Shown here: positions 10,057 through 22,472 of the stretch, piece after piece | How positions within the stretch are numbered: position 1 is the stretch's first letter | How the letters are laid out: each line of letters starts with the position of its first letter | NCBI GenBank assembly: GCA_002221725.1 | Contig: NJFT01000178.1 | Span: 20,236 to 84,235 of the forward strand | Source of the DNA: Scedosporium boydii | Lineage: Eukaryota > Ascomycota > Sordariomycetes > Microascales > Microascaceae | Reading direction: 5' to 3' | DNA: 64,000 nucleotides | Program-made: the position numbers and the translations under genes | Notes under the pieces: model-generated | What the model was told of the DNA's origin: nothing | What the model saw: only the letters and a program-made list of their open reading frames with translations | The model's database searches: none

Positions 10057-12696
10057 TTAATAAGGCGAATCCACCACATCATCCCGGTCGAGCCTAAACC
10101 GCGCACTTCCACGGACCCCGGTGCTCCGCCGCGGCGTACTCAGCCGCTGGAATCCACCAGCAATGCTCTCCCGCGTGGGCTTCTTTAAGCTCTGCTTGCC
10201 CACCATGTTCACCTCGTTGGGCAGCGCCACGATGACGTTCTTATCCGTGCCGAACTTGAAGTCGTCGGCCTTGACGTCCTCGGTATATCGCTTGATCATG
10301 TAGGGGGCCTTGGCGCCCCGAAGGATCTTCTTGAGGTTCCACTCAATAATGTACGGTCCCGTAGCCGTGATGATGCTCGTCTCCTCCGAGCTGGTCCCCG
10401 CGTTGAACTTGGCTGGCGTGAAGGACACGCCCTGTCCCGTCTCGTAGGCGAACTGCGCCACGTGCTCAGGTGTCAGCGCCAACCGGCGGGGTTGGGGCTT
10501 GGCGTCGGCGGCGAACGACTTCTCGAAGCCGAGCTTGCCCTCGTTCTTACCCGACTTTTGCAGCGCATCGATCAGGAGGAGGTAGGTCCTGCACGTGGCC
10601 AGAACCCATCGACCGTCGGCTGACACGTCGAGGCCGATGATTGCCTCACCCAGAGCGGGAATGTGCGTCTTGGCGTTGATGCCTAGCCGATCGAACAGGC
10701 GGATATCTCCCTTGTTGCTGGCGACGGCAATGTGGCCCTTCTCCGTGGCAGCCAGCGCCGAGAAGTCGTTCTTCGAAGCGTACTGCTTGAGCTGGGTGTC
10801 GACTAGCTTGGAGCCTGCAAGACGAGGATCGATTCGGTAGAGAGCATTGTGCGAGATACCGAGGAACGTGGGTTCGCTCGTCATTTGAGAGAACTTCTTG
10901 TCCGGTGCGAAGGCGGAGACAGGGATGTCATCGTGGATATTCCACTCGTCAACCACCTTGCCATACTCCAGGTCCATACGGTAAAGTTTGTTGGGTTCGC
11001 CGCTATGCTGCAGGATCATATCTTGATCCTCGTTGTGAAGCATAACCTTCTTGGGACTAAAGAGTTTGCCCTTGGGGGTTTCGACCTTTGAAATGTTCGT
11101 TGAGAACTCGAGGTTGTTGTTGGGCGTGTGCTTGAAAACGCCAATCTTGGATCCGCGAACGACAAACGACCTGTCGTACTTGTAACCGACGGCGAGCTGG
11201 GAGTTGACGTTGCCATCGTCCTCGACCGTCTCGGTATCGTCTTGCTCTTCGTCGCTGTCATAGTGCTCGCTTCGAGGCCTTGTGTCCTCTTCGGGCTCAG
11301 ATTCATCCTCCTCCTCTTCTTCTTCTTCCTCCTCCGCCTCGGCATCCTCCATAGCGAGGTCGGCAAAAGCCTCGGCAACATACTCCCGGTCCTTCTCCTT
11401 GACTTTCTCCCATTTCATCTGGTTCAGTTGCTCCCATAGGCAGCGGAGAACCGCCTCTTGGAATCGCTCCAACGTGGCTTGATCCTTGAAGCGGAGAAGC
11501 CATGAGAAGGCCTGGCCGTCAGGCGTGAACTGGTTGAAGATGAAGGAGAGGTATTCAAAGTTGAACACCGGATTGACATCGGCGGTAATCGGGATGCCGA
11601 GCCAGGACTTATCCTTGCCATCTACCTGCATCCAGTACTCCCACCGGCCGGTTTCAATGACGGTGCAGGTCACAGACTCATCCTGGCTAACAAACGATCC
11701 GGACGGGAAATCGTAAAAGTGCAGCTCGGCGTTCTCTACGGCATATGTCTCGAGAGCTTTGGGCGGCCCCGCAGACCTGGGAGGGGTCTCCACGTCGCGC
11801 TTCTCCGGGGTGGCGATAACGGGAGTGGCGTCTCTCTTCGCACTGGTATTAGCGCTAACTACCCGCTTCGGTGTAGCCATGGCGTCAAATGAATCGATCG
11901 ATCTCGTTAAGACGGGACTATGAATAGGGCTCGCAGGGGGTATCGGTTGCTCGTCTTCGAAAATGAATTGCTCGAGGTCGTCGTCGGACGCCGTGGTGTG
12001 AGGCTTTCGGTACTTGCGCTCGTATTGGCACTGCTGGGCAATGAGGAGGAAGTCGTCGGCTTGGGACGAAGAAACCGAGCGGTCGCAGACGAATTCGTAG
12101 ACGTCACCAGTGTCTCCACTCAGATCTCTCCAGGCAAGAACCTTTTCGGAACCTTCGCGGCTCTCGACCCGGAAGTGTAGGGCTTCGTCAAGGAGGAAAG
12201 TCTTTTCGTCTCCTTCTGCGGCGAGGGCGTCGATTTCCGCGTCGTCACCTTCCTCTTCGGCCAAGAGCTCGGCTTCGCCTTCCTCGTAAACACGCTGGAC
12301 GACGAGCTGGTACTGGAAATCTTGGGCGGTCCTTCGGATACGGACGGCCGAGTCCTTGAAGATGAGCTCGGAGTAGCCCTTGGGTGAGTTCGGTCTAACG
12401 AGGTAAAGCTGGCCTTGGGGAAGCTCGATAAGAACCTCCTGGCTACTGCTAGAGCCGAAAATGAACTTGCCGACTAGAAATCACGAGGGGTAAAATGTTA
12501 GTTTTCGAGGAAGTCGCAAAGGAGCGGGAACCAAATGTATGGAAAGTGAGAGCGAGGCTGCAGGGTGGTGGTATCATGAACAGAATGCAGCTTAAATTTG
12601 CCCCGCGCCGAGAACCTGGAATTGAGACGCTCAAAAAAACAAGGGCGACAGGAAGAGCGATCGCCAGCGAAACTTACCGTTCTTAAGCACAAACAT
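10057..12696 (-). CDS. VID27: Vid27-family cytoplasmic protein
   Basis: Homologue of yeast Vid27, a cytosolic protein named from the vacuolar import and degradation screen for fructose-1,6-bisphosphatase; its molecular role is poorly defined. Exon 1 is 12696-12678 (19 nt, MFVLKN plus one base). A 204-bp intron (GTAAGT...CTAG) is followed by exon 2, 12473-10057, giving 811 residues, close to the family length. The start is supported by the family N-terminus MFVLKNVGKFIFG, which forms only after splicing. Order: N-terminal region to about 200, a PH-like middle with WEYWMQVDGKD, an acidic run of mostly Glu/Asp (about 383-426), then a C-terminal WD-like propeller with DLEYGKVVDEWN and GHIAVASNKGDIRLFD. 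No signal peptide. A first exon that codes only six residues is easily missed by automatic annotation. Confidence 0.92.
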
Positions 12697-13642
12697 AGCC
12701 CCGATTTCTTTCGCAGGCGTATCGAAAAAAAAAAAAATACTTTTTTCTTGCCCCTCTCGGGTCTGCGTTTGCACCGTTGGTGATAATGAATGGAGGGCCA
12801 AATTGTGTTGTTTGCGTTTGGTGTTGGCGGGATGAAGTGGGTCAGGTTGCTAGGAGGCACAAGATAACTCGGCCCATTTATAGCGTGGGAAATGTCTAGG
12901 CAGAAAGACTTCAGGCAGAGGCTCGACTCGGAAGAGAGCTTTTCAGATTCCGGCGGAAGCGGTGGCGCCTTTCGCCTTTTTATTCTGCAAGAACAAAAAA
13001 GAATAGAAAAGGAAATAAAAAGGAATGGAGAATATCAGTGTTCTTTCTTCCAACTTCGAACTTGTTGGATGGTAGCAGCGAGTTGTGCCTTTGGACAAAA
13101 ACGAAGGGATCAATGCACGTCATAACAAGGAGGGGCAGCTGAGGCTGGTGCCTTGCCACATTACACAAATACTCGAGTTGTGCCCAGCACTAGCCACAAT
13201 CTACCTTATCCAGCCACACATGGAACCGTGGCAACGGGAAGAAGCTGTTTACATGCACGCTGCACAGTCAAAACTTAGAATTTCAGGCTGAGCACAAAAC
13301 TGGAAGTCATAAAAACATCAATAACATTGCATTCTCTGATGAATCGCTGGCCTAAAAGGGACGAAACAAATCGGAATATATGAACAATCGCAAGCAGGTG
13401 CCTAAAAAGAAGATAGAAAAAATAAGAAAAAACAGAAAAACAGAGAGAGAAGAAAAAAAAAAAAGAAAAAGAACACAAAATCAAGATCGATGCCATTGGC
13501 ATCTGGTAGCTTCGCCTGCGGTTATATGCCGCCCAATATGCAACCTTTCATTTGCAGCTTCATGCTCCTGCAACAGGTTAAATATCTTCTCCTGTCCTCC
13601 CGCATGTTAGTCATGTCGCGGTGAACCCGGGACACCTCACAC
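12697..13642. other. VID27 promoter and 3' flank of prenylcysteine oxidase gene
   Basis: The two flanking genes are in tandem on the minus strand. An A13 run at 12725-12737 lies about 30 bp upstream of the VID27 ATG, and an A/G-rich block sits at 13400-13480. No coding potential supported. Confidence 0.5.
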
Positions 13643-15585
13643 TCAGAGCTCATCTGCCTTGGGTGCAGCATCGAATCGTGGCGATCCCGTTTCTGCTGTC
13701 GTGTGCTTCGCCTCTTGCGGGGCTTTGGCCCCCGCCAGCTCATCCACAATAAGCTTGGCAACATTCTTGCCCATCAACGCGCTCGTTTCCATGGTAGAGA
13801 TGAAACTCTCGATACCAGACGTATAGTATAGACCATCACCCACAACGGGGTCTTGGAATGTTACGCGAGGGAATTCGATGGGATAAGAGTTGAAGACGTA
13901 GGGGTAATACCACGAAATAGGTTCAAAGTTCTCCGCGTTGACCGCTCCCGTAAAGGTGTCGGGAATATCAACACCCAGGAGCCTTGAAAGAAACGAAGCG
14001 TCCAAGACTTTGGGCGAGAAGATCTTGTACAAGTATTCCTCCTGGTCCGTCTTGGGATTCAAGACTATCTGAAGAGTGCTGATTGAAAAGATTCCAGCCT
14101 TGCCAGCAGCACCCGAACCAGGTTCAGCCTTGTCGTCAGCGTGCAGCGTAGTCAGCACGGTTACAGGTGCTTTGGACTCGGGCGGAAGGTTAAAGAAGCC
14201 GGGAGAGAGTTTGAGGGGCGACGTAAAAAGAGTGACGTGCAGCTGGACATAAGGGATTTCATCGATGGCAGGTTGAATCAGATCCTCGGGAGCTTCGATA
14301 CCGGCATACTGCCACGGCGTTGCGACTACGACCTTGTCGAACGTGATAGGGTATCCCTCACCGAGGCGTGAGGACCTCGTCTTCTTCGTCGAGATGATGA
14401 ATTGCGAGGCACCGTCGTCAGTGGTCGGCGACTTTTCTCGTCGCAGCGACGTGACAGTCACTTTCGGCAGAAAACCTGCGGAGCTGGCATTAACCATGTT
14501 AGCAAAGATCAGCCAGTTTCCCCCCCAAACCTGCATAGCGCCCTCCGGAGCCATCGAGACTGCAGCCTCAAGGCCATGAATGTGGGCCAGGTTGGTAGCG
14601 TAGTTGACCCTCGTAGCGGCCTGGATGATATCTTGGGCAAATAACGAGGCGATCTGCTCGGAACTGTGGAGTTAGCATTGCCTAGAAGGATCAGGTAAAA
14701 GGGAGTGAACATACACCGCTATCCTCATAGAATTGATCTCCAGTCACGCCAGTCAACTTGACCAAGTCAAGGTCGATGGCGGCCCGCGTGAGCGACTTGA
14801 ATGGGAAGTGCGGTGCATCGTAAATTTTGAGGAATCGCGCAACCGTCGAGTCGACGAGCTTCTTCGTTTTGTACGGTGCCAGGCCGTACTTCCAGAAGAG
14901 CTTCACAAAGCTCCACCACGAGTTGTCGCTCTGCTCAAAGCGGAATGATTCCCCATCCCAGACCACTAGACTGCCCTCGACATCTCTAGTGCCAATGACA
15001 TTGAGGCCGAACTCAGAGACGGCATCATACAGAATGGCATTGGCACGGATAAAGATGGATGCTCCGAGCTCGACAGGCTGCAGGGGGTCATCAAATGCAT
15101 CTACAGTGAGCGATCGTCCTCCAGCGCGTTTGTTGCTGTCGAAAATGGTAATGTTGATTGAGACACCCTCCTCATCAGCAAACTGCCGCAAATGGTATGC
15201 AGCTGATGATCCAGCTGCTCCAGCTCCTAGAAAGAAGGGGTTAGATGATGCCTTATCAATGCAGTGTGTCTGGGGTGTCTGATGATATCTAAAAAATCCC
15301 GCCTTGCATTCATTTCGTCTTCATTGGGCCTAAACAATCAACGTACATGCATACCCCCAAGTTCTTTACATCCATCTCAAGAGAAAGGGAGAAGAAAACT
15401 ACTCTATATTGAATTGTACAGATAGAAATAATAAAATAATGATGGTGAGAGAGCAATATCAACTTACCGATAATGGCGACATTCTGCACACCAGTTCCCG
15501 AATCACCCGCCGCAATAGAAGCCCAGCCAAGGCTGGCAATTCCAGCCAAAGCAAGCACACCAAGCCTGCCCAAGCTTCGAACCAT
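13643..15585 (-). CDS. prenylcysteine oxidase / lyase (FAD-dependent)
   Basis: Cleaves the thioether of farnesyl- or geranylgeranyl-cysteine released on turnover of prenylated proteins, giving cysteine and a prenyl aldehyde. Proposed exons 15585-15468, 15226-14715 and 14656-13643 give 547 residues. Residues 1-26 form a signal peptide. Splicing of intron 1 (GTAAGT...CTAG) creates the dinucleotide motif GAGAAGS (40-46), and RAGGRSLTV follows. The second half matches the prenylcysteine-lyase domain (WGGNWLIFANMV, GLYYTSGIESFISTMETSALMGKN). Intron 2 is the weak point. Donor GTATGT is good, but frame continuity needs acceptor GAG| at 14657 rather than the better-looking CACAG| a few bases earlier. 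The C-terminus is ADEL, resembling an HDEL/KDEL retrieval signal, so the protein may sit in the ER lumen. Confidence 0.85.
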
Positions 15586-16495
15586 GTTGGATCTGAGGTT
15601 TTGTCAATAGTGTGATAGTGCGGGCGTTTGTTTGTTCGTTACTGAACCAGTAGGTGAGAAATGAGGATGAAGATCAATTACAAGACGGACCCTAGAAGAA
15701 TTTCATGCTTAGAAGAGAGAAGCCTCGCGTCGGATCGACAGAACGGTGAGCGCGACTGTTGAGCGCGACTATTGCTGTCTCGAAGCAGCGGGCAGGTGCA
15801 ATCAGTGGGCGTAAGCACGTAAGGTCACACACAGGTCGCTGCTGCCTCAGTCGTTCGACCCTGGTACTATTACCAAATTCCTGATAATTGCAGGTGCAAT
15901 TGTGCGGTCTACTTCTAGCTATTGGGGGAAATGCAGCAAGCCTATCACGACTTCCCTGCAGATGGTGGCAGATGATTCTCATGAACTCATGAATGGAGGA
16001 GTGGTGATTGTGGAAACTTGTGGTCGGGCGGGCGTAAAATATTTATATCTATTGACCTTACTTCGTACACACAACGTTCTTCCGGAACAGGCATCGGGTG
16101 ATTCAGTGCTTGGAGGTGGCTCACCGAGACTTTAGAAAGTTCGTCCGCTTCTAGACTGCAGCCCCAACTGCCTCATGGGTCAAATATTCGTACAAACTTA
16201 ATTCGGCCTTCAAAGGCGAGACCAAATCTGGATCCGATACCACAGTGTGTGTCTCAAAGTGTTCCTAGGGGCTGAAACCTATCGGATTGATGTATCTATC
16301 CGGGAAAGTTTGAGAGCCACTTCACGCATCTCGAAGTGCAACAGGCAATGGTCTCCAAAGCAACGAGCGCGCAATTATAAGACAAAGGGAGTGATAGTGA
16401 TGCGTACGAAACGCGCTTGGTTTTCAGGGTGCTCACTGCTCGCTGGTCAGTTTCCTCGGATTCTGGCGCGCTCCCATCCAGCACGCACTCTGACT

Positions 16496-16520
16496 TCTAC
16501 GAAGTACGAAGTACGAAGTA
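16496..16520. repeat. tandem GAAGTAC motif, about 3 copies
   Basis: Three head-to-tail copies of TACGAAG followed by TAAGG. It is the longest run of the motif that recurs at 571, 6701, 8541, 16058, 17563, 17860, 18151, 20051 and 20576. Confidence 0.75.
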
Positions 16521-16760
16521 AGGGATGGTGATAGGTTGCACGACATCTCCGCCAGCTGTAGAGTTGGGCTGAGTTGGGTCGAATTGACACGGACGCCTTA
16601 CTTCCTGGTTTGGGCCGATGAGCAAGACGCCACTGACTCTAGGCGAGAGTGGAGGGTGTGTTTACTTTCGATCCTGGGCTGATCTGGGCGGTCAAGGTGC
16701 ATACGGGGTATTCGAAAGGATTGCTTTCGTTTGTTGGTAATCAGAATCCTCCCTCCTTGG

Positions 16761-16779
16761 TACGGAGTACGGAGTACGT
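16761..16779. repeat. tandem TACGGAG motif, about 2.5 copies
   Basis: Variant of the 7-mer with GG in place of GA. Single copies of this variant occur at 17977-17988 and 51890-51902. Confidence 0.7.
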
Positions 16780-19700
16780 GCATTTCTGCTGTCGAGGAAC
16801 CTCTCGGCCGATCGAGTTGTGAGATGGTTCAAATGGACTTCGTACGAGGAAGGCATGGTTACTCTGGTGAGAGACCTAAGGCTGTCTCGCATCGAGCTGC
16901 CGAGGCCGACTTTGAAGAAAAGTCAGGATGCCGCCGAAGCCGTACCTGAATCCAAAAACTGGAGCTTGCGAACTATGATCTAGCGCAGGTACTAGCCCTC
17001 AAAGTCCAATGCAGGGGCAGCGAAGCCCACCCACTAATGGGACCTGTCTAAGCAATTTCTAAGCCCGTCTCTCAGCTGAGGTTATTGGACCTGTTCACGG
17101 CAGCTTTGAACCTTAGGTGCCTCTTCTCCAGAGATTCGGAAAACCAAAAGCATCCAAGGATCTCACGTCCGTCTTAATACGAAATATTGGGAGAAAGATT
17201 GATGAATAGAACGCTGCGCGTTGGATAAACAAAGGGCTGCACAGCCTCAACATGGGTCTGGGATTTGAGTTGTATTATTACCCGTTTCCAAATCAGATCC
17301 ACAACCTTTTTTGCTCTTTCTTGTAGAGTTGACTGAATTGAGACTTGGTGGAAGACATCGGTGCAGACTGTTCCTAATTATAGATGGCTCCACGTTTCTT
17401 CTCACACCTTTCCTGAGCATCCTCTTCGTTCCCAACGAACATTGAGTTTTCTGTCAGATTCGGAAAGATCGGAAAATACTCCGTGCTCATGGTGTTAGGA
17501 ACCAGGAACTAGCAGAGTCATAGTGTCTTCTCGCTCTTCGTCTTCCATACTATCTTCTACGGAATACGAAGTAATTCTTAATGCCGCTTGCTCCCGACCT
17601 GGTCCAACTGCATTGTCAGGGCAATCTTCAACATGACGAACATGCAGGAACCGACCCGATGAAAGATGCTGCCAAGGACAGACAGTGGTACCCGGGTCAG
17701 CTCTGTCGATCCCTGACCGCGAGCTGAGAGAGAGACCGCCTCACAATTGCTCGCCCCACCACTGGACTCAGACAAAATACTACTGTGTTCCTGGAATGAC
17801 CGACCTGGCAGTTGGCAGGCCACGAAACGGAGGATACGAGGTTCGAACGGGGATAATATTACGAAGTACGAGGTCTTGGACAACATACTACATTCTGGGT
17901 GGTAAAAGAAGGGATTTGGTCGAAAGGAGAACTTGCCGTCAAAGGCGTGACAAGCATCCCCATGAGTGTGTGGACCATACGGAGTACACGTCAGTCCCCA
18001 CGCGAAGGAATTCTCATGGAAAGGTAAGGTACTTAGATCTCTTCGAATGCGGGTCCAGAGACTATTGATTGCCTTATAAGTAATCACCCTGTCTAGGTAC
18101 TCAATACGAGTTCACTCCCAAGAACAAGAGGGAAGTTGTTGTGTTTGACTCGTACGAAGTACATACATGAATAGCAATCGATGCAAGTTATGTAACCCTA
18201 AATGAGGCAGTGCTGAGGTAAGGCACCGAAACGAGATCGCAAGATTGAAGAGAGCAAGGAACGAAGTTTCACGTCGTCCCACTTGGCTCAAGGCCAAGGC
18301 TACATTATCTGGGGGGTGCATCTTTCAAGTTGAAGTCCTCAAAACACTGGACAATGGAGGGTAAAGGGGTGGTTTATTACTCAGCAAACTCGAACAAGTT
18401 GTTTGGAGCTGCAATTGTGCACTTGTGCACAACACACACAAGTAACCTTGCCGCACCAGAGTCGGCGCCTCGGCGAGAAACAGCTCAAGGGAAGAAGGAT
18501 GGCGGGATGGGAAATCGACAGTTTTGTAGTGTAGGTCCATGTGAACAGGTGGTGATAGCTTTTGGTTGCTTTGTTTTCCTAGGCCAGCCTAGCAGCTTCG
18601 AGTTTGGAGGCGTGACCCTGTGCAGTTGTACTTACTTATTACGCACAAGGTTGGTCTCAGTCTCGACATGTACAGATTCTCAACTTACACTCCCAATTCC
18701 CATCATCTCGAGGAAGATCTCCTCCGTGGGACCCTCGGTAGCAGTTAATCTGGAATGGGGAACCGGATATCTGGCACCGTTGATTGAACCAAGAGTGCGG
18801 AATGAGCATGCACCGTTAAAACGATGGCGAGTGCACAGGTCTCTTAGATCAGCCGTCCTTGTTGGAAGAAGGGAGGGGGAATACCACGCCAGGTGGTATG
18901 GAGATACTTCGCAATTAGGCATGGCGATTCTCCCGGCCCGGTGTTAGCACCGAGGCAGAAACTGAGTGCTGTCGAAGTCGACATCTGATAGCAGCCGTTG
19001 GAGGGGACTCTCCCCATTACAAGGCTGAAAAGGCCAACCCGCCCGCTCTTCTCTTCTAATATCTTGCGGCTTATATCCTCAATATCGTATCTGCTTCAAA
19101 GCGAAGGAAGCCGCATGATGCAATGTACACTAAAAAGATCAGCTGGGACGGACTCACCTCGCGAACACGTCGGTAAGTCCCAAGCTATATAGTATGGTAG
19201 TATACGTACTTGCATCACCATCCAAGTTTGCACTCGTATTCTTGTTGGGTAGGTGGAGCACGAACGGCACAGAATACCTTCGTCTGCCGTCGATTTATCA
19301 GAAATTTGTGCGGAGTCGCTTTTGGAAATTACGGTGGGGTTCGTAGCGGAGTTATGCTGGCTCTTGTTGGCTTGGACCAACTGGAATTGTACAAGGTAGT
19401 GTACAAACTTGTACACGGGTACACAGGTACTTGACACGAAATAGTGCAGTGGAGCGGTGGAAGTTGGCGGGAAAGCCGTCCGTTCCATCAATGATGTTGG
19501 ACATTTTACACCAACTGCAAGGCAAAAAGGCCATGAATGCGCTGCTCACCTTGACTGTTTCCCTTAATCCACCATTTTGTGTGCAGCTCTGTTTCCTTGA
19601 AGCACACCTCTCCCATGATGTCAAAGTCTTGAAATATGTACATACTTTAAGCCCTGTCTGCTTCCACCCTTCGTTAAGATCCAGCCAGGTCTTGAACAGG

Positions 19701-20050
19701 AAAGGGAAGCGCTGAGAGCATCATTCGTGATTAAACTGTTTGGACCAAGTAAGAATGGGCTCTTATGTGGAATGTCGCTGAAGATAACCTTCCATGCCCC
19801 ATGGAGAGACTCCGGATGAAGTACTTCTTCCGCAGGTTTCCTTCTTGGTGAAGACTTCGTACGATGGACTTGATTGAGGAGTTATCATTACAGTGCCAAC
19901 ACACAGTGTTAGTTATATACACCACAATTATGCGCTCAGGCTGGTGATTGACAAGGGATCGGCGCCACAATCTCGCACCCCCTTGCCCCCTAATCTTGCG
20001 TTCCTGGTTATTCCCCTGTTTCCTAGCTCGGAAGGTGCAGATTGAACTTG

Positions 20051-20072
20051 GTACTTCAAAGTACGAAGTACT
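20051..20072. repeat. inverted pair of the GTACTTC/GAAGTAC motif
   Basis: GTACTTC, three bases, then GTACGAAGTAC, forming a short imperfect hairpin in non-coding DNA. Confidence 0.6.
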
Positions 20073-21495
20073 GTCAAGAGTAAATTCAATCATCGCCCAG
20101 CGAGTCCTTACAAACATATAAAAATTATTTCTTCAGAGAAATATTTATTTATGTGGCCGTTAACAGAAACAGTCAACTGTACATGATGAGGCCGATTAAG
20201 GGGACCTTGAAGACAAAGGAATGCTAGATAAACTAACTCGCATTCGAACAATTAATTCCGTGGGTGTCTCCATGTTTTCTCGTGGCGAAGACTTCGTACC
20301 TCACGTTCAATTCTCAAGCAAAAACGAGTACCTGGATGTACATCGTAAAGGACGTCACCCTGCTTCGCACAGTGCCTATTAAAATATACACTAGTTACAA
20401 CAGTTTGCACGGCGTTTTCTTGCCTACCCAGATGATACCCTCGCGGTTGATTGACAGAGGGCTTAGATTTGATTGGCCAAAACTTTGGAATATCGAGCCA
20501 AGACTGGCCAGACTTGGACAGTATGAATAAAACCATTCGCTCCTGGGACAGCGATTGAAGCACAAATTCCACGCATACGAAGTATTTTTTGCGCAGACAG
20601 TACCTCAGTACTTCAGCGTCACATACTTCATATGTTGTATCGACTTGTACTTGATTCAAGTCCAGGAGAGCAAGATGTTCACGACCTTGGCCCATGTCCC
20701 GAGACATACACCCCCCCTCCCCTGCGCGTGTCTGCATTGCTGGACCCGATACTCCCGTACTTTCGTACTCCTCCGGGGTCTAATCTCATTTTCTGGTCCT
20801 CTCTTCTCCTCTTTCCCACTCCCACCCTCTCGCTTTCCCCTTTCCAACAAAACAACCCACACTCCTTCACCCTGTGACTCTTCCAAGTCCTCGCTCTCAT
20901 TTCTTCGCTCGTTAAACCTCGATTCCATCACGAAACTAGGTCCGCATTCGCTCTATCGTCCTTCGAATCGACTGCTTGATTTCTGTTCTTTCACCGCAAC
21001 CGACGACCTGCGCCTCTAGTCTTTGTCAAATGTCAACATAGCGGTAACTCAGTCTCTGGACCTAGCCGGGAGACTGAATGATCACGAACTCGTCGTCCAT
21101 CGCCCAGCATCGAAAGACGGGACCTGTCATCGTCCCCAAGGGAGCAACCCGGGCACTCTTGTATCGATCTGCCTCTCACAGCTCGACCTTGACCATTCTT
21201 TCGCAACGACCGCCGATTCAGACATCATTGTTCTTTTTTTACCCTTGGTTTTATTTTCCTTTTTTATTTGAATTTGCCACTGTTTTTAAGCCCGGTCGAC
21301 TTGGTCTCTGGAAGAATCCCGTCGTCCATCCCAAATCGACACTTTCTGCGTTATCCATTCTTTATTAAGCGTTATCAGATCTGTGGAGTCGAATCGTCTT
21401 CTCGATCTCGAAATCGTGCACCACCAATATTTCGGAACCTTATATACGACTCGTTTAAGCGATCACCAGCATTTCCGGTCCCAAAAACCTCCACG

Positions 21496-22472
21496 ATGAA
21501 GAACCTATCTGTCATCCTTGTGATCGCCATTGCTTCTGTCGCTGTCCAGGGCGCAAATCTTCAAAGACCCATCGAGCAGCCACTCCCCAATGCCCTAAGA
21601 AGTCAAGGATGTTTCAAATCTGTCGGTGAACTGGTGAATCCCAAGGGATATCCAGCCACGGCGACGACGAGTGGATTTTGCAATGACAGTGTTTGCAACA
21701 AGCTCAATGCGACGGTGTTAGCTCTGAAGGGAGCGGATTGCTATTGCGGCTTCACATACCCCCCTCTCGACACTCGTGTGGATGACAGTAACTGCGACTA
21801 TCCGTGCCCCGGATTCGGCATTGAAGCCTGTATGTTTTCAGAGACGGCAAGCATGGTCATTAACGCATCTGCTAATTTTTATTCTTAGGCGGCGGCATCA
21901 AAGCAGGCTCTTATTACTCCGTTTTCAACAGGGGTATCGAAATGGACGTCCCCTATTACAGCGCGCCTTCCTCGACAAGCTCGACATCGGGCTCAGCTCC
22001 AACAACTGGTATCATTTGACTCGGTGACTACTTCTCCATTGATTCGAATGCTGACGGTCTTTAGGTCCCACCCAATCCCAATCCCCGACCGATAAGGCAG
22101 ATGAAAAGAAGGCGAATATTGGCGGGATCGTGGGCGGCGTTGTGGTGGCGGTTGTTGCCGTTGCTGGTGCCATTGGAGGTGTTTTCTTCTATCTCCGCCG
22201 AAAGAGGAATAAGGAGATCGAGGAGGAACACCGTCGTAACGCCGCCGTCAACTCTTTCATTGGCCATAAGCCCCCTGGCAGCAGTGGTGGTCTCTCGATT
22301 ACCGACGCGCGCCTCGATCCGGTCATGGCCCAGCGCCGACTCTCAGACGGAAGCATTGCTGACAACCACGACTACTCGAGAAAGATTCTTCGTGTACGTC
22401 TCGAACACGTCCGATGTTAATACTCAAGGCTCCAGTTAGTCGCTGACATAGATGCAGGTTACCAACGCGTAA
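21496..22472 (+). CDS. WSC-domain plasma-membrane sensor (cell-wall integrity type)
   Basis: Four exons, 21496-21829, 21889-22008, 22065-22393 and 22458-22472, give 265 residues. Donors are GTATGT, GTATCA and GTACGT; all acceptors are TAG or CAG, and every phase fits. Order: signal peptide 1-19; WSC domain about 34-115 with eight cysteines (GCFKSVGEL, GFCNDSVC, ADCYCGF, CDYPCPG, EACGGG); a short Ser/Thr-rich linker about 139-160; a transmembrane helix about 170-194 (GGIVGGVVVAVVAVAGAIGG); then a basic stop RRKRNK and a cytosolic tail ending SRKILRVTNA. Yeast Wsc1-3 use this architecture to sense wall stress and activate the Rho1-Pkc1 pathway, so a similar role is inferred. The Ser/Thr stalk is much shorter than in yeast sensors. 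The last exon codes only four residues. Confidence 0.9.

Larger units (their letters stand above)
15586..21495. other. gene-poor 5.9-kb stretch
   Basis: No frame with recognisable similarity. The longest open frames (about 205 codons at 18330 on + and 170 codons at 17578 on -) have no domain, signal peptide or plausible splice partners and look accidental. The stretch is densely sprinkled with TACGAAGTAC/TACGGAGTAC motifs (see repeat entries), and 19389-19431 carries five GTAC palindromes. From about 20690 to 21495 the strand becomes strongly C/T-rich, probably the promoter and long leader of the WSC gene. Confidence 0.55.

Noticed and set aside
17578..18087. Overlapping open frames on both strands (170 and 127 codons)
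   Set aside because: Mutual shadows with no recognisable content.
18330..18947. 205-codon open frame on the plus strand
   Set aside because: No domain, signal peptide or conserved pattern, composition unlike the real genes, and it lies in motif-rich gene-poor DNA.
20252..20737. 161-codon minus-strand frame
   Set aside because: No domain or signal peptide; overlaps the promoter-side CT-rich block of the WSC gene.
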